In this document: positions 38,198-48,774 of the stretch, piece after piece
How positions within the stretch are numbered: position 1 is the stretch's first letter
Layout: each line of letters starts with the position of its first letter
Origin: Algoriphagus alkaliphilus
Lineage (GTDB): Bacteria > Bacteroidota > Bacteroidia > Cytophagales > Cyclobacteriaceae
Direction of reading: 5' to 3'
NCBI RefSeq assembly: GCF_900103735.1
Contig: NZ_FMXE01000021.1
Span: 24,971 to 88,970 of the forward strand
DNA: 64,000 nucleotides
Position numbers and translations under genes: made by a program
The notes under the pieces: generated by a model
What the model saw: only the letters and a program-made list of their open reading frames with translations
The model's database searches: none
Told to the model about the DNA's origin: nothing

Positions 38198-39358
38198 TTA
38201 TTCCAAAACGACTCGAACCTTTTGGATGGGCAAATTTGATTTTGGGTCAGGTATGAGATGTATATAGTAAACCCCCCTAGGAAAATCCTTGACATCAATT
38301 TCAAGTTTTTTATTGGTATGAAATGAGTCCTTAGCCGCTAAATCCTCATGCGCCAATCGTTTTACTGCTTCCATGGATTTCTCAGAATATAGAATCAAAT
38401 CAAAAGAAACGATATGGGAAGAGACATCTCTTTCAAATTCGATTGACAATAAATCAGTGGCAGGATTTGGATAGACCGTTTTAAGATATCCGCCAGCAGG
38501 AGGAAGATAGAAACAATATGGGATGCCAGTGCCACAAGAATTAGTTGCAGTAACGCAAATTGTAGCTCCGTTTGGGGTAGTGATATAGCAGTCTTGGTTC
38601 TGAGGATTTAAGACAGCCGAACCTGAAGAAACATAAAATGAGTAGGTCACTCCTGGGCCACCTGAAGTCTGGCTAAATTGCCACATATTAGATCCAGGGT
38701 CAAACAACCAATAATTAGGGTTGGTTATGACGGGCGGCCCCAATTTAATATTGACAACATCACTTTCAAGATTTCCGCAACTGGGAATTACAGCTTTTAC
38801 TGAATAGGATCCATTTGAGATATTGGCGATGGTGACCGTGCTGGATGTTCCATTTTGAGTAAAGCTACTGCCACCGTTTACCGTTACTCCACCATAGGTC
38901 TCCCAAACCAAATTGATAGGGTGAGTACCTTGAAAATTATAATCACTTGTAGCGGTGATACTTCTGGAGTTTCCCGCACAGATGTTAGCTTCAACTGAAA
39001 TACTCGGTGTAGGTGGTTTTTGTCGAATATATACTCGAATATTTCCACTTATACCCACGTGAGCCACATCTATCCATCCATTTTGTCTAGATGGATCCAG
39101 ATTCAAGGTTTTCATGATGTCAGACGGAGTGCTACTTACCGTGAAATTGGAGGAAGGAGAAACACTAATCTTCAGATTACTAGGGCCGGGAATTATCACT
39201 AAATCAATGTAAACGTTGACATTTGTCTTGTCACATTTAATGTACGCCGTTTGCCCATTCGTATACCAAGTACCATCTATATTCACTCGTGAGGGGAGTA
39301 CGGCTATAGCGGCTTGAAGTGAGAGAAGCCAGAAAAAACAAACTACACAAAACCTCAT
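38198..39358 (-). CDS. Secreted protein with type IX secretion (T9SS) type A sorting domain
   Basis: 386 residues. A signal peptide covers about 1-19. The middle (about 60-290) is Ser/Thr/Gly-rich with Ig-like or PKD-like beta segments (SISVEANICAGNSRSITATS; AVLNPQNQDCYITTPNGATI). The C-terminal ~85 residues are a T9SS CTD: a YPNPATDLLSIEF start motif, an RGVYYIHLI middle motif and a final KVRVVLE strand. It is exported by Sec, passes the outer membrane by the T9SS, and is then cleaved and attached to the surface or released. Its binding partner is unknown. A paired Cys pattern suggests disulphides. Confidence 0.88.
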   Translation of the reverse strand: MRFCVVCFFWLLSLQAAIAVLPSRVNIDGTWYTNGQTAYIKCDKTNVNVYIDLVIIPGPSNLKISVSPSSNFTVSSTPSDIMKTLNLDPSRQNGWIDVAHVGISGNIRVYIRQKPPTPSISVEANICAGNSRSITATSDYNFQGTHPINLVWETYGGVTVNGGSSFTQNGTSSTVTIANISNGSYSVKAVIPSCGNLESDVVNIKLGPPVITNPNYWLFDPGSNMWQFSQTSGGPGVTYSFYVSSGSAVLNPQNQDCYITTPNGATICVTATNSCGTGIPYCFYLPPAGGYLKTVYPNPATDLLSIEFERDVSSHIVSFDLILYSEKSMEAVKRLAHEDLAAKDSFHTNKKLEIDVKDFPRGVYYIHLIPDPKSNLPIQKVRVVLE

Positions 39359-39697
39359 TTCATAATGATTTGATTGTAAGGTGAATGTAGTGATTTTTTA
39401 CAGATATCAGCTAATTAGTCTGTATAGAATATAATGGCCTAGGAGAAATTCGGAGTTCCATCTCGATGGGCATGTGGATATGAATGTCGCCGATTCTTGG
39501 TCGAAGTATCCTGCTTGAGACTCTTCTCTCGGTAAGTTTTCTATTTTTTTTTGGAATGCGTCTGCTTCTATTGATTACTCTAGTGATGGTTTCCACCTTT
39601 CAGGAAAGCTCCCTTGGAGGATGGTATCGTTTCCTTGGGACGTTTTTCGGATAACTCTGACTATGCTTCCTTGTCTTTAACTGGCATTCGCTGAAAT
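39359..39697. other. Intergenic stretch upstream of the META-like remnant
   Basis: 339 bases. A short 61-codon minus-strand frame is present but is very Arg/Ile-rich without a fold signature, and I do not accept it. In the plus strand the frame of the following gene stays open from about 39602 to a TGA at 39692, consistent with decayed coding sequence. Confidence 0.45.
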
Positions 39698-40018
39698 ATG
39701 GTCCGCTTTGCGAACGGTGAGGCTGGAGAAATTAAGCTCGCGGAGCCTTATTCGGATGATAACTTTATCCTTAATTTCAAAGAAAGCGGAGAAATCACGG
39801 GGAAAACCTCTACTAATGAAGCATATGGTGAATATTCCATACTCAATGACCAATTATTGATTTCAAGTTTTACCAATGTTACTGAAATCAATGAGCTTTT
39901 TGATGGACGATCGTATATCGAGAAAATGAATAAAGTCAGAACATTCAAGATGTCCTCGAAAGGGCTGCACCTTTTTTATGATGGAATCAGGTTTCTTTTA
40001 TTTCAGCCAGTCGAATAG
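39698..40018 (+). pseudogene. Probable N-terminally truncated META/DUF306-like domain protein
   Basis: The visible 106 codons include AEPYSDDNFILNFKESGEIT, KTSTNEAYGEYSILNDQLLI, NVTEINELFDGRSYIEKMNK and a C-terminal LHLFYDGIRFLLFQPV. This is the order seen in small Bacteroidota META-like lipoproteins (a T-F xx G-x-I-S-G pattern, then L-x-L-Y-Y near the end). Such proteins usually have a signal peptide and a W-K-L-V-G-F lead-in. Here the codons before the ATG read S-L-T-G-I-R-stop-N-M-V-R-F: a TGA sits where a Trp (TGG) would be expected. I infer a nonsense mutation with loss of the secreted N-terminus. It could instead be a short cytoplasmic protein. Confidence 0.45.
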
Positions 40019-40346
40019 TCGCCACTGGATTTATTGGTCGATTTCATTCACATGAGACGAGATTTTTTTGCCCACATCCAACCTAGGAAGGGGCTAAGCG
40101 GAATGGAACGGTGAGCGGCCAAGGGGGCGGTCGAAACAAAGCCAGTTCCTTTGAAGGTATTTGCCATCTATACCATTTTTGTGAGTTTGTCGGAAAAGGC
40201 CGATTCATCGTTTGCCTACTCTTAAGGAGGATCTTCCATTAGCGAAGTTTTGGATTCTTCTAGCCCTCCTAGCGGACGGGTCTTACAGGTCAGTTTAGTT
40301 GCCTGATTTTGAGCTTTTCCTTTACAAAAAATATAACTGCTTAATT
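40019..40346. other. Non-coding stretch before the rpsL promoter
   Basis: About 330 bases with no acceptable ORF on either strand. It includes a short G-rich patch near 40095-40135. It may be degraded sequence; I recognise nothing further. Confidence 0.5.
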
Positions 40347-40376
40347 TTGTTACTCTTATTAGTTTCTTTACCTTTG
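40347..40376 (+). promoter_or_regulatory. Promoter of rpsL-rpsG-fusA-rpsJ
   Basis: TTG at 40347-40349 and TACCTTTG at 40369-40376, spacer 19. Predicted start near 40383, about 40 bases before rpsL. Confidence 0.85.
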
Positions 40377-40423
40377 CAGTCCAAAATTTAACAGTTTACA
40401 GGAAAACTAAATATCATCAGTTA

Positions 40424-40849
40424 ATGCCTACTATTCAACAGTTAGTAAGAAAAGGTAGAACTACACTGGAAATCAAATCAAAGTCTCGGGCTTTGGACGC
40501 ATGTCCTCAGCGTAGAGGTGTTTGTACCAGAGTATACACTACGACCCCTAAGAAGCCAAACTCCGCGATGAGAAAGGTGGCCAGGGTAAGATTGACGAAC
40601 GGAAAAGAAGTGAACGCTTACATTCCAGGTGAAGGTCACAATCTACAGGAGCACTCGATCGTATTGATCAGAGGTGGTCGTGTGAAGGATCTTCCAGGTG
40701 TAAGATATCACATCATCCGAGGTGCACTTGATACTGCCGGAGTAAAAGACCGTAAGCAAGGTCGCTCCAAGTATGGTGCTAAAAGACCGAAAGCAGGTAA
40801 AGGTGCTCCAGCAGCTCCAGCCAAAGGTGCTCAAGGCAAGAAGAAATAA
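40424..40849 (+). CDS. rpsL: 30S ribosomal protein S12
   Basis: 141 residues. Contains the decoding-centre loops [18 protein letters not shown] and [17 protein letters not shown], with both streptomycin-relevant lysines in the wild-type state. The C-terminus carries an Ala/Lys-rich extension ([17 protein letters not shown]). First gene of the str operon. Confidence 0.98.
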   Translation: MPTIQQLVRKGRTTLEIKSKSRALDACPQRRGVCTRVYTTTPKKPNSAMRKVARVRLTNGKEVNAYIPGEGHNLQEHSIVLIRGGRVKDLPGVRYHIIRGALDTAGVKDRKQGRSKYGAKRPKAGKGAPAAPAKGAQGKKK

Positions 40850-40867
40850 CAAAACACTTTAAAAGAA

Positions 40868-41335
40868 ATGAGAAAAGCGAAACCAAAGAAGAGATATATT
40901 CTTCCTGATCCAAAGTTCAATGATACTTTGGTGACCAAGTTTGTAAACTGTCTGATGTTTGACGGGAAGAAGAGTATTGCTTACAACATTTTCTATGATG
41001 CAGTTGCAAAAGTAGAAGCTAAAGTCGGCGAGAATGGTCTTGAAGTTTGGAAAAAGGCGCTTAACAATATTACTCCTGCCGTAGAGGTAAAGAGTCGTAG
41101 AGTTGGAGGTGCTACATTCCAGGTTCCTATGGAAGTCAGACCTGAAAGAAAAGTGTCCCTTGGTATCAAGTGGATGATCAACTACGCTCGTAGAAGAGGT
41201 GAGAAAACAATGATGGACCGTTTAGCAGGTGAAATCATCGCGGCAGCAAAAGGCGAAGGAGCCGCTGTCAAGAAAAAAGATGATACGCACAGAATGGCTG
41301 AGGCTAACAAAGCATTCTCACACTTTAGATTTTAA
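40868..41335 (+). CDS. rpsG: 30S ribosomal protein S7
   Basis: 155 residues. Typical motifs are [20 protein letters not shown] near the N-terminus, [20 protein letters not shown] and a C-terminal [16 protein letters not shown]. It nucleates assembly of the 30S head and contacts E-site tRNA. Between rpsL and fusA as expected. Confidence 0.98.
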   Translation: MRKAKPKKRYILPDPKFNDTLVTKFVNCLMFDGKKSIAYNIFYDAVAKVEAKVGENGLEVWKKALNNITPAVEVKSRRVGGATFQVPMEVRPERKVSLGIKWMINYARRRGEKTMMDRLAGEIIAAAKGEGAAVKKKDDTHRMAEANKAFSHFRF

Positions 41336-41340
41336 TTAGA

Positions 41341-43458
41341 ATGGCAAGAGATTTAAAATATACCAGAAATATTGGTATTGCCGCTCACATTGATGCTGGT
41401 AAAACGACTACAACTGAGCGAATCCTTTTTTACTCAGGGGTAAGTCACAAGATCGGTGAAGTTCACGACGGTGCTGCAACAATGGACTGGATGGCGCAAG
41501 AGCAGGAGCGAGGGATTACCATCACTTCAGCAGCCACCACAGTTTTTTGGAACTACCGGAACAACAAGTACAATGTTAACATCATAGATACGCCTGGACA
41601 CGTTGACTTTACTGTTGAGGTTAACCGTTCCCTTCGAATCCTGGATGGCCTAGTTTTCTTGTTTAGTGCTGTGGATGGTGTAGAGCCACAGTCTGAGACC
41701 AACTGGAGATTGGCAGATAATTATAAAGTAGCCCGTATTGGTTTCGTTAACAAAATGGACCGTGCAGGTGCTAACTTTTTGGAAGTTTGTAAGCAAGTGA
41801 AGGAAATGCTAGGAAGCTATGCAGTTCCACTACAGCTTCCAATCGGTTCTGAAGATAAATTCCGTGGTGTAGTTGATTTGATCAACAACCGGGGAATAGT
41901 CTGGAATGAGGATGATTTTGGAATGACTTTCCAAGAAGTTCCGATTCCTGAAGATATGCTGGAAGAAGTTGCTGAGTATAGAGAATATCTATTGGAGGCA
42001 GTGGCAGATTACGATGAGTCTTTGATGGAGAAATTCTTTGAAGATCCAAATTCAATTACTGAAGCTGAGATTTTGAAAGCACTTAGAGCAGCTACCATCG
42101 ACATGAAAATTGTCCCTATGGTTTGCGGTTCTTCTTTTAAGAACAAAGGTGTTCAGACCATGCTTGACTTGGTAATGGAATTGCTTCCTTCTCCTTTGGA
42201 TAAAGAAGCGATTGTTGCGACAAGCTTAGATACGGAAGAGGACGTTGCGATCAATCCTGACGAAAAAGAGCCATTCACTGGCTTGGCATTCAAAATTGCT
42301 ACTGACCCATTTGTAGGTCGTCTTTGCTTTGTAAGAGCATATTCAGGTACGCTTGAGTCAGGTTCTTATGTATTCAACAGCCGCTCTGGCAATAAGGAGC
42401 GTATCTCCCGAGTTTTCCAAATGCACGCCAATAAGCAAAACCAAATCGAAAGACTGGTTGCTGGTGATATTGGTGCAGTAGTAGGTTTTAAAGATATCAA
42501 GACTGGAGATACGCTTTGTGACGAAAAGCGCAAGGTAGTATTGGAATCTATGGTGTTCCCTGAACCGGTTATCGGATATGCAATCGAGCCTAAAACTCAG
42601 GCGGATGTCGATAAACTAGGTATGGCAATTGCCAAATTGATCGAGGAAGATCCAACACTTCAGGTGAATACTGACCACGAAACTGGTCAGACCATCTTGA
42701 GAGGTATGGGTGAACTTCACCTGGAAATCATCATCGACCGATTGAAGCGTGAATTCAAAGTTGAAATCAACCAAGGTGCTCCACAGGTTGCTTACAAAGA
42801 AGCTTTATTTGGATCAGTTGAACACAAGGAAGTTTACAAGAAGCAGACGGGTGGTAAAGGTAAATTTGCAGATATCGTATTCGAACTTGGACCTAAGGAT
42901 CCAGATGCTGAAACCGGTGAAATAAAAGCAGGCCTTGACTTTGTAAATGGTATCGTTGGTGGTGTGATTCCAAAGGAATTCATCGCTCCAGTTCAGAAAG
43001 GTTTCCAGGAAGCTATGAAGAATGGTCCTTTGGCTGGTTATCCTATCGAGTCAATGAAAGTGAGATTGTTTCATGGTTCTTACCATGATGTCGATTCAGA
43101 TGCACTTTCCTTCGAATTGGCTGCTAGAATCGGTTTCAAAGAAGCTGCTAAAAGGTGTAAGCCAGCTTTACTTGAGCCAATCATGGCAGTAGACGTTGTG
43201 ACTCCGGATGAATACACCGGGCCAATCACAGGTGACCTGAACAGAAGAAGAGGTTTGATGAAAGGAATGGATACAAAAGGATCCTCTACCGTAGTTAAAG
43301 CTAATGTTCCTTTGTCCGAATTATTTGGATATGTAACTGACTTGAGAACAATCACCTCTGGTAGAGCGACAGCGTCTTTGACCTTCTCTCACTACGAGCC
43401 TGTTCCAAACAACATAGCCGAAGGTGTAATTGCTAAAGTAAAAGGTGAAAAAGCCTAA
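41341..43458 (+). CDS. fusA: Elongation factor G
   Basis: 705 residues. G-domain motifs: AHIDAGKT (15-22), DTPGHVDF and [10 protein letters not shown]. Domain II has [20 protein letters not shown]; domain IV carries the loop region [20 protein letters not shown]; domain V ends [20 protein letters not shown]. It drives translocation and, with RRF (frr at 17141), recycling. Starts 5 bases after rpsG. Confidence 0.98.
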   Translation: MARDLKYTRNIGIAAHIDAGKTTTTERILFYSGVSHKIGEVHDGAATMDWMAQEQERGITITSAATTVFWNYRNNKYNVNIIDTPGHVDFTVEVNRSLRILDGLVFLFSAVDGVEPQSETNWRLADNYKVARIGFVNKMDRAGANFLEVCKQVKEMLGSYAVPLQLPIGSEDKFRGVVDLINNRGIVWNEDDFGMTFQEVPIPEDMLEEVAEYREYLLEAVADYDESLMEKFFEDPNSITEAEILKALRAATIDMKIVPMVCGSSFKNKGVQTMLDLVMELLPSPLDKEAIVATSLDTEEDVAINPDEKEPFTGLAFKIATDPFVGRLCFVRAYSGTLESGSYVFNSRSGNKERISRVFQMHANKQNQIERLVAGDIGAVVGFKDIKTGDTLCDEKRKVVLESMVFPEPVIGYAIEPKTQADVDKLGMAIAKLIEEDPTLQVNTDHETGQTILRGMGELHLEIIIDRLKREFKVEINQGAPQVAYKEALFGSVEHKEVYKKQTGGKGKFADIVFELGPKDPDAETGEIKAGLDFVNGIVGGVIPKEFIAPVQKGFQEAMKNGPLAGYPIESMKVRLFHGSYHDVDSDALSFELAARIGFKEAAKRCKPALLEPIMAVDVVTPDEYTGPITGDLNRRRGLMKGMDTKGSSTVVKANVPLSELFGYVTDLRTITSGRATASLTFSHYEPVPNNIAEGVIAKVKGEKA

Positions 43459-43469
43459 TCTTCAAGAAA

Positions 43470-43775
43470 ATGAACCAGAAAATCAGAATAAAACTAAAAT
43501 CATACGATCACAGCCTGGTGGATAAGTCATCAGAGAAGATCGTGAAGGCTGTAAAAGCCACCGGTGCAGTAGTAGTTGGACCTATTCCATTGCCGACTAA
43601 AAAGGAAAAGTTTACTGTGTTGAAATCTCCACACGTAAACAAGAAAGCCCGAGATCAGTACCAATTGTGTACGTATAAAAGGCTAGTAGATATCTACTCT
43701 AACTCTTCCAAAACAGTGGATGCTTTGATGAAAATCGAGCTTCCTAGTGGAGTAGATGTTGAAATCAAAGTCTGA
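43470..43775 (+). CDS. rpsJ: 30S ribosomal protein S10
   Basis: 101 residues. Contains [40 protein letters not shown] and [20 protein letters not shown]. 30S head protein and NusE in antitermination. Here it is the last gene of the str operon, separated from rplC by a terminator and new promoter, not the first gene of an S10 operon. Confidence 0.98.
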   Translation: MNQKIRIKLKSYDHSLVDKSSEKIVKAVKATGAVVVGPIPLPTKKEKFTVLKSPHVNKKARDQYQLCTYKRLVDIYSNSSKTVDALMKIELPSGVDVEIKV

Positions 43776-43798
43776 CAGTACCTTATAATTACGACTCC

Positions 43799-43837
43799 AA
43801 AAGGCCTGCATACCCTGCAGGTCTTTTGTTTTTTTAG
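43799..43837 (+). terminator. Terminator between rpsJ and rplC
   Basis: A 12-bp stem AAAAGGCCTGCA with TGCAGGTCTTTT (one G-U pair), 5-base loop, followed by a T-rich run to 43837. Confidence 0.87.
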
Positions 43838-43928
43838 CAATTTTAAAATTTTCGATTGAGATAGGGTTTGAAGTTCTACCCAGACAGAATCATTTTTTCT
43901 AATTGTTTGAAAATATTGGAGTTGAGAT

Positions 43929-43958
43929 TTGTTGCCAAATTTTATTTCAGTAACTTTG
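43929..43958 (+). promoter_or_regulatory. Promoter of the rplC ribosomal protein operon
   Basis: TTG at 43929-43931 and TAACTTTG at 43951-43958, spacer 19. Predicted start near 43965, giving a leader of about 55 bases to the rplC ATG at 44021. Confidence 0.85.
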
Positions 43959-44020
43959 CAGTCCTTAAAAAGGGCCCAAGTGTATAATCTCTTGTGGATT
44001 ATCAAATTATCTTATTAAAG

Positions 44021-44653
44021 ATGTCTGGTATTATAGGAAAAAAAGTAGGAATGACTAGCATTTTCAGTGCCGATGGGCGTAACGTCGCATGCACGCTAAT
44101 AGAAGCTGGTCCTTGCGTAGTGACGCAAGTAAAAAACGTTGAAACAGACGGGTACAACGCAGTGCAGTTGGCATTCGGTGAGCGTAAGGAGAAAAACACT
44201 CCTAAGCCACTAATCGGTCATTTTAAAAAGGCCGGTACCACGCCAAAGCAGAAAGTTGTTGAATTCCGTGACTTCAGGGTCGAGTTTGAAGGCCAAGTGG
44301 AGCTCGGAAAGACAGTGAATGCCAAAGAGGTTTTCGTAGAAGGTGACTTCGTAGATGCCATTGGTACTTCAAAAGGTAAAGGTTTCCAAGGTGTTGTTAA
44401 GCGTCATGGTTTTGCCGGTGTGGGTGGACAAACTCACGGTCAGCATAACAGAGGTAGACACCCGGGTTCCATTGGTGCATGTTCTTGGCCATCCAGAGTA
44501 TTCAAAGGCATGAGAATGGCCGGAAGAACTGGTGGTGACAGAGTAAAAGTAATCAACCTAAGAGTATTGAAAGTCTATCCTGAGCAGAACCTATTGTTGG
44601 TTTCCGGTTCAGTGCCTGGCCCAAAGAACTCTTTTGTAATTCTTGAGAAATAA
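44021..44653 (+). CDS. rplC: 50S ribosomal protein L3
   Basis: 210 residues from the ATG at 44021 ([15 protein letters not shown]). An upstream frame from 43994 would add nine unlike residues. Contains [20 protein letters not shown] and [20 protein letters not shown], with the QTHGQ methylation-site region. First gene of the long cluster. Confidence 0.98.
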   Translation: MSGIIGKKVGMTSIFSADGRNVACTLIEAGPCVVTQVKNVETDGYNAVQLAFGERKEKNTPKPLIGHFKKAGTTPKQKVVEFRDFRVEFEGQVELGKTVNAKEVFVEGDFVDAIGTSKGKGFQGVVKRHGFAGVGGQTHGQHNRGRHPGSIGACSWPSRVFKGMRMAGRTGGDRVKVINLRVLKVYPEQNLLLVSGSVPGPKNSFVILEK

Positions 44654-44656
44654 GCC

Positions 44657-45286
44657 ATGGAATTAGCAGTAATCAATCATAAAGGACAAGATACAGGTAG
44701 AAAGGTGACGCTTTCTGACGAGATTTTCGCGATCGAACCAAACGATAACGCAATCTACCTGGATGTGAAGCAGTACCTGGCTAACCAAAGACAGGGAACT
44801 CACAAATCAAAGGAAAGAAACGAAGTAGCAGGTTCTACTAAGAAGATCAAAAAGCAAAAAGGTACCGGTGGTGCTCGTGCTGGATCTTTGAAGGCACCTC
44901 ACTTCCGTGGTGGTGGTAGAGTATTCGGTCCTAGACCAAGAGACTACTCTTTCAAACTCAATAAAAAAGTAAAGCAGTTGGCTCGTAAGTCTGCACTTTC
45001 TTATAAAGTGATAGAAAACAGCCTGGTAATCATGGAGGATGTTTCTTTTGATGCTCCAAAAACCAAAAACTATATCGCGTTATTGAATGGACTTTCTCTT
45101 TCTGACAAGAAGACCCTATTGGTTCTTCCTACAGAAGACAAGAATGTATTCTTGTCAAGCAGAAACCTTCCAAAAGCGAAAGTAGTGACTGTAAATGATG
45201 TAAATACTTACCAAGTTCTCAATGCAGACCAATTGGTTTTGTGCGAAGGATCTGTAAGTAAGTTGGAAACCATTTTATCGAAATAA
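44657..45286 (+). CDS. rplD: 50S ribosomal protein L4
   Basis: 209 residues. The exit-tunnel loop is visible: [20 protein letters not shown] and [20 protein letters not shown], then the [10 protein letters not shown] helix. Binds 23S rRNA domain I; in some bacteria it regulates its own operon. Starts 3 bases after rplC. Confidence 0.98.
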   Translation: MELAVINHKGQDTGRKVTLSDEIFAIEPNDNAIYLDVKQYLANQRQGTHKSKERNEVAGSTKKIKKQKGTGGARAGSLKAPHFRGGGRVFGPRPRDYSFKLNKKVKQLARKSALSYKVIENSLVIMEDVSFDAPKTKNYIALLNGLSLSDKKTLLVLPTEDKNVFLSSRNLPKAKVVTVNDVNTYQVLNADQLVLCEGSVSKLETILSK

Positions 45287-45290
45287 GACA

Positions 45291-45578
45291 ATGGATATTC
45301 TAAAGCAGCCTTTGATTACAGAAAAAATTTCTGCTGGAAATGAGAGAGGTGTCTACGGATTTATTGTAGAAAAAACCGCTGACAAGATTCAGATTAGAAA
45401 TGCTGTAGAAAAAACATACGGCGTAAAAGTTGTGTCTGTTCGTACCATACGATATGCTGCAAAGCATAAGACGCGCTATACCAAGAATAAGATCGTATCA
45501 GGTTTTACCAATGCTTTTAAAAAGGCAATCGTGCAGGTAGCCGATGGTGAGGTAATTGATTTTTACGGAGAAATTTAA
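45291..45578 (+). CDS. rplW: 50S ribosomal protein L23
   Basis: 95 residues. Starts MDILKQPLITEKISAGNERG; contains YGFIVEKTADKIQIRNAVEK and VKVVSVRTI. Located at the tunnel exit, docking trigger factor and SRP. Confidence 0.97.
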   Translation: MDILKQPLITEKISAGNERGVYGFIVEKTADKIQIRNAVEKTYGVKVVSVRTIRYAAKHKTRYTKNKIVSGFTNAFKKAIVQVADGEVIDFYGEI

Positions 45579-45591
45579 TTGAATCAATATC

Positions 45592-46416
45592 ATGGCAATT
45601 AAAAAAATGAAGCCTGTAACTCCAGGGACAAGATTCAGAGTGGCTCCAGCTTTTGACGAGATTACCAAGTCAAGGCCGGAAAAATCACTTCTTGCTCCTT
45701 TGAAGAAATCAGGCGGAAGAAATAATACAGGCAAAATGACTGCTCGCTATATCGGAGGTGGTCATAAGAGAAGACTCAGAATTGTAGACTTCAAAAGAAA
45801 TAAGTTTGGCGTACCTGCGACAGTGAAAGCTATCGAATATGACCCAAACAGAACAGCTCGTCTTGCCCTACTTTATTATGCGGACGGTGCGAAGGCCTAT
45901 ATTATCGCCCCGGAAGGTTTGACAGTAGGTCAGACAGTGATTTCCGGTGAGCAAGTTGCTCCAGAAGTGGGCAACGCTATGCCAATGGCTAATATCCCGA
46001 TGGGTACAATTGTACACAATGTGGAATTGAAGCCAGGTAATGGTGGAGCCATGGCAAGAAGTGCGGGAGGGTATGCACAGATCGTAGCTCGTGATGCGAG
46101 ATACGTAACTGTAAAACTTCCTTCTGGTGAAATGAGACTCGTTTTGGGCACTTGTATGGCAACTGTAGGTACTGTTTCCAACGGAGATCACATGAACGTG
46201 GTGTTAGGTAAAGCCGGTCGTAAAAGATGGCTTGGAGTAAGACCTCGTACAAGAGGTGTGGCCATGAACCCAGTTGATCACCCTATGGGTGGTGGTGAAG
46301 GCCGTTCTTCAGGTGGACATCCTAGATCAAGAAAAGGACTTCTTTCTAAAGGAAAGAAAACCAGATCTCCTAAGAAGTATTCAAACAAGTTCATCATCAG
46401 CAAAAGATCTAAATAA
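45592..46416 (+). CDS. rplB: 50S ribosomal protein L2
   Basis: 274 residues. Contains [20 protein letters not shown], the peptidyl-transferase-associated His-bearing region [20 protein letters not shown], and a basic tail. Needed for subunit association and catalysis. Confidence 0.98.
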   Translation: MAIKKMKPVTPGTRFRVAPAFDEITKSRPEKSLLAPLKKSGGRNNTGKMTARYIGGGHKRRLRIVDFKRNKFGVPATVKAIEYDPNRTARLALLYYADGAKAYIIAPEGLTVGQTVISGEQVAPEVGNAMPMANIPMGTIVHNVELKPGNGGAMARSAGGYAQIVARDARYVTVKLPSGEMRLVLGTCMATVGTVSNGDHMNVVLGKAGRKRWLGVRPRTRGVAMNPVDHPMGGGEGRSSGGHPRSRKGLLSKGKKTRSPKKYSNKFIISKRSK

Positions 46417-46418
46417 TT

Positions 46419-46697
46419 ATGGCACGTTCATTAAAAAAAGGTCCTTATATCGAGCACCATCTGGTGAAGAAAGTAGATGTCATGAACGAGTCAGGCAAGA
46501 AATCTGTCATCAAGACTTGGTCAAGACGTTCTATGATTTCACCGGATTTCGTAGGCCATACCTTCGCAGTGCATAACGGAAATAAATTTATCCCGGTGTT
46601 TGTCACTGACAACATGGTAGGTCACAAGCTGGGTGAATTTGCTCCGACTAGAAACTTCCGTGGCCACATTGCTAAAAAAGATAAAGGAAAGAGATAA
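46419..46697 (+). CDS. rpsS: 30S ribosomal protein S19
   Basis: 92 residues. Starts [20 protein letters not shown]; contains [20 protein letters not shown] and [16 protein letters not shown]. Head protein pairing with S13. Two bases after rplB. Confidence 0.98.
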   Translation: MARSLKKGPYIEHHLVKKVDVMNESGKKSVIKTWSRRSMISPDFVGHTFAVHNGNKFIPVFVTDNMVGHKLGEFAPTRNFRGHIAKKDKGKR

Positions 46698-46699
46698 TC

Positions 46700-47092
46700 A
46701 TGGAAGCAGTAGCAAGATTAAAAAACGTTCCTACATCCCCGCGCAAAATGCGCCTTGTGGCTGACCTCGTGAGAGGTAAGCGAGTAGGATTGGCACTTAG
46801 CATTTTGAAATTCACTCCAAATCATGGAGCGATGAAATTGGAGAAACTTCTCCTTTCTGCGGTAGCCAACTGGCAGGCTAAAAATCCTGACGAAAAGCTT
46901 GAAGAGGCTGATTTGTATATCAAGACCCTTATGGTTGATGAAGGCAGGTCACTTAAGAGACTAAGACCGGCTCCTCAGGGACGTGGTCATAGAATTCGCA
47001 AAAGATCCAATCATGTAACCCTTGTAGTTGACGCGTTCATCGCAGGAGACGTTACCGCTGATTTAGTTGAAACAAACGAAAAGGCAAATTAA
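46700..47092 (+). CDS. rplV: 50S ribosomal protein L22
   Basis: 130 residues. Contains [20 protein letters not shown] and the tunnel hairpin [20 protein letters not shown] (macrolide-relevant loop, normal in appearance). Confidence 0.98.
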   Translation: MEAVARLKNVPTSPRKMRLVADLVRGKRVGLALSILKFTPNHGAMKLEKLLLSAVANWQAKNPDEKLEEADLYIKTLMVDEGRSLKRLRPAPQGRGHRIRKRSNHVTLVVDAFIAGDVTADLVETNEKAN

Positions 47093-47100
47093 GAAAGACT

Positions 47101-47850
47101 ATGGGACAAAAGATTAACCCAATAGGATTTAGACTTGGTGTAGTCAAAGGCTGGGATTCCAACTGGTATGGTGGGAAAGACTTCGCTGAAAAACTGTACG
47201 AAGATCAGCAGATCCGTAAGTATGTCCTTGCCAGGATCCCTAAAGGAGGTATTTCCAAAGTAATCATCGAGCGTACGCTTAAAAGAATCACTTTGACGAT
47301 ACATACCGCCCGTCCGGGAGTAGTAATTGGTAAAGGCGGAGCCGAAGTAGATAAGCTAAAAGAAGAGCTTAAGAAGATCACCAACAAAGATATTCAAATC
47401 AATATCTTCGAAATTAAGCGACCAGAATTGGATGCGAAATTAGTCGGTGAGTCTATCGCACAGCAACTTCAAGCTAGAATTTCCTTCAGAAGAGCAATGA
47501 AGCAAGCAATTGCAGCATCCATGCGAGTGGGAGCAGAAGGAATCAAAGTTAAACTTTCTGGTCGATTGGGCGGAGCTGAAATGGCCCGTTCTGAAATGTA
47601 CAAAGAAGGACGTATCCCTTTGCATACCTTGAGAGCCGACATTGATTACGCACTTTCCGAGGCACTTACTGTGTACGGAATCATCGGAATCAAAGTATGG
47701 ATTTTCAAAGGTGAGGTATATGGAAAAAGAGATCTTTCTCCAAACCAAGGAGCTGCAAATGAGCCTAAAGGCGCACAGCGTAGCCCGAACCCTAAAGGTG
47801 GCAGAGGTGATCGAGATAATAACGGTCCAAGACGCAGAAATAAGAAATAA
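47101..47850 (+). CDS. rpsC: 30S ribosomal protein S3
   Basis: 249 residues. Starts [20 protein letters not shown]; the KH domain has [20 protein letters not shown]; the C-terminal domain has [20 protein letters not shown] and [21 protein letters not shown] Gly/Arg/Asn-rich tail follows (about 215-249), common in this phylum. Part of the mRNA entry helicase site. Confidence 0.98.
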   Translation: MGQKINPIGFRLGVVKGWDSNWYGGKDFAEKLYEDQQIRKYVLARIPKGGISKVIIERTLKRITLTIHTARPGVVIGKGGAEVDKLKEELKKITNKDIQINIFEIKRPELDAKLVGESIAQQLQARISFRRAMKQAIAASMRVGAEGIKVKLSGRLGGAEMARSEMYKEGRIPLHTLRADIDYALSEALTVYGIIGIKVWIFKGEVYGKRDLSPNQGAANEPKGAQRSPNPKGGRGDRDNNGPRRRNKK

Positions 47851-47877
47851 CTATTTTCACCGAATAAGTGAGAAATC

Positions 47878-48297
47878 ATGTTACAGCCGAAAAGAACGAA
47901 ATATAGAAAAATGCACAAGGGCCGTGTCAAAGGTCTTGCTACTAGAGGGGCAGAACTCTCTTTTGGTAACTTTGGTGTAAAATCCCTTGAGCCAGGATGG
48001 ATTACTTCTCGCCAGATCGAGGCAGCACGTATTGCCATGACAAGAGCTATGAAGAGAGAAGGTCAAGTTTGGATCAGGATTTTTCCTGACAAGCCGATCA
48101 CTAAAAAGCCCGCAGAAGTACGTATGGGTAAGGGTAAAGGTGCTCCGGAATATTGGGTAGCTGTTATCAAACCGGGTACGATACTCTTCGAAGCTACAGG
48201 CGTTAGCCTGGAGGTTGCTAAAGATGCATTGAGACTTGCGCAGCAGAAGCTACCCGTAAGTACAAGTTTTGTTGTTCGTAGAGACTACGCAGAATAA
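47878..48297 (+). CDS. rplP: 50S ribosomal protein L16
   Basis: 139 residues. Contains [36 protein letters not shown] and a C-terminal [15 protein letters not shown]. Sits near the A site and 5S rRNA. Confidence 0.98.
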   Translation: MLQPKRTKYRKMHKGRVKGLATRGAELSFGNFGVKSLEPGWITSRQIEAARIAMTRAMKREGQVWIRIFPDKPITKKPAEVRMGKGKGAPEYWVAVIKPGTILFEATGVSLEVAKDALRLAQQKLPVSTSFVVRRDYAE

Positions 48298-48306
48298 TCA
48301 TAAGCA

Positions 48307-48489
48307 ATGAAAAATACAGAAATCAGATCCCTTTCCGCAAGTGAGATCGCTGAGCGAGTAGTCGCTGAGAAGGAGAATCTAAGCAAGCTTAAGTTTGCTC
48401 ACTCGATTACTCCGATAGAGAATCCTAACAGAATCAGAGAAGCCAAGCGTCTTGTCGCAAGATTGAAGACTGCATTAGCTTCCAAATAA
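48307..48489 (+). CDS. rpmC: 50S ribosomal protein L29
   Basis: 60 residues, two helices: MKNTEIRSLSASEIAERVVA and RIREAKRLVARLKTALASK. Near the tunnel exit. In the conserved L16-L29-S17 order. Confidence 0.95.
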   Translation: MKNTEIRSLSASEIAERVVAEKENLSKLKFAHSITPIENPNRIREAKRLVARLKTALASK

Positions 48490-48508
48490 CTAGCTAACAG
48501 AAAAGAAA

Positions 48509-48772
48509 ATGGCTACGATTGAGAGAAATCTTCGCAAAGAGAGAATTGGTAAGGTTGTTAGTGATAAAATGGATAAATCCATAACAGTGGCAGTGGAACG
48601 TAAAGTGAAGCACCCTATCTATGGTAAATTTATGGCTAAGACTACCAAATTTATGGTTCATGACGAGAACAATGAATGCCACCCAGGTGACTTGGTGAAA
48701 ATCAGTGAGACTCGTCCGCTGAGCAAGAACAAGCGTTGGAGATTAGTTGAAATTATTGAAAGGGCTAAGTAA
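48509..48772 (+). CDS. rpsQ: 30S ribosomal protein S17
   Basis: 87 residues, OB fold: [40 protein letters not shown] and [18 protein letters not shown]. Early 16S rRNA binder. Confidence 0.97.
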   Translation: MATIERNLRKERIGKVVSDKMDKSITVAVERKVKHPIYGKFMAKTTKFMVHDENNECHPGDLVKISETRPLSKNKRWRLVEIIERAK

Positions 48773-48774
48773 TC

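Noticed and set aside
39411..39596. 61-codon minus-strand ORF
   Set aside because: Arg/Ile-rich low-complexity frame with no signature; probably chance.
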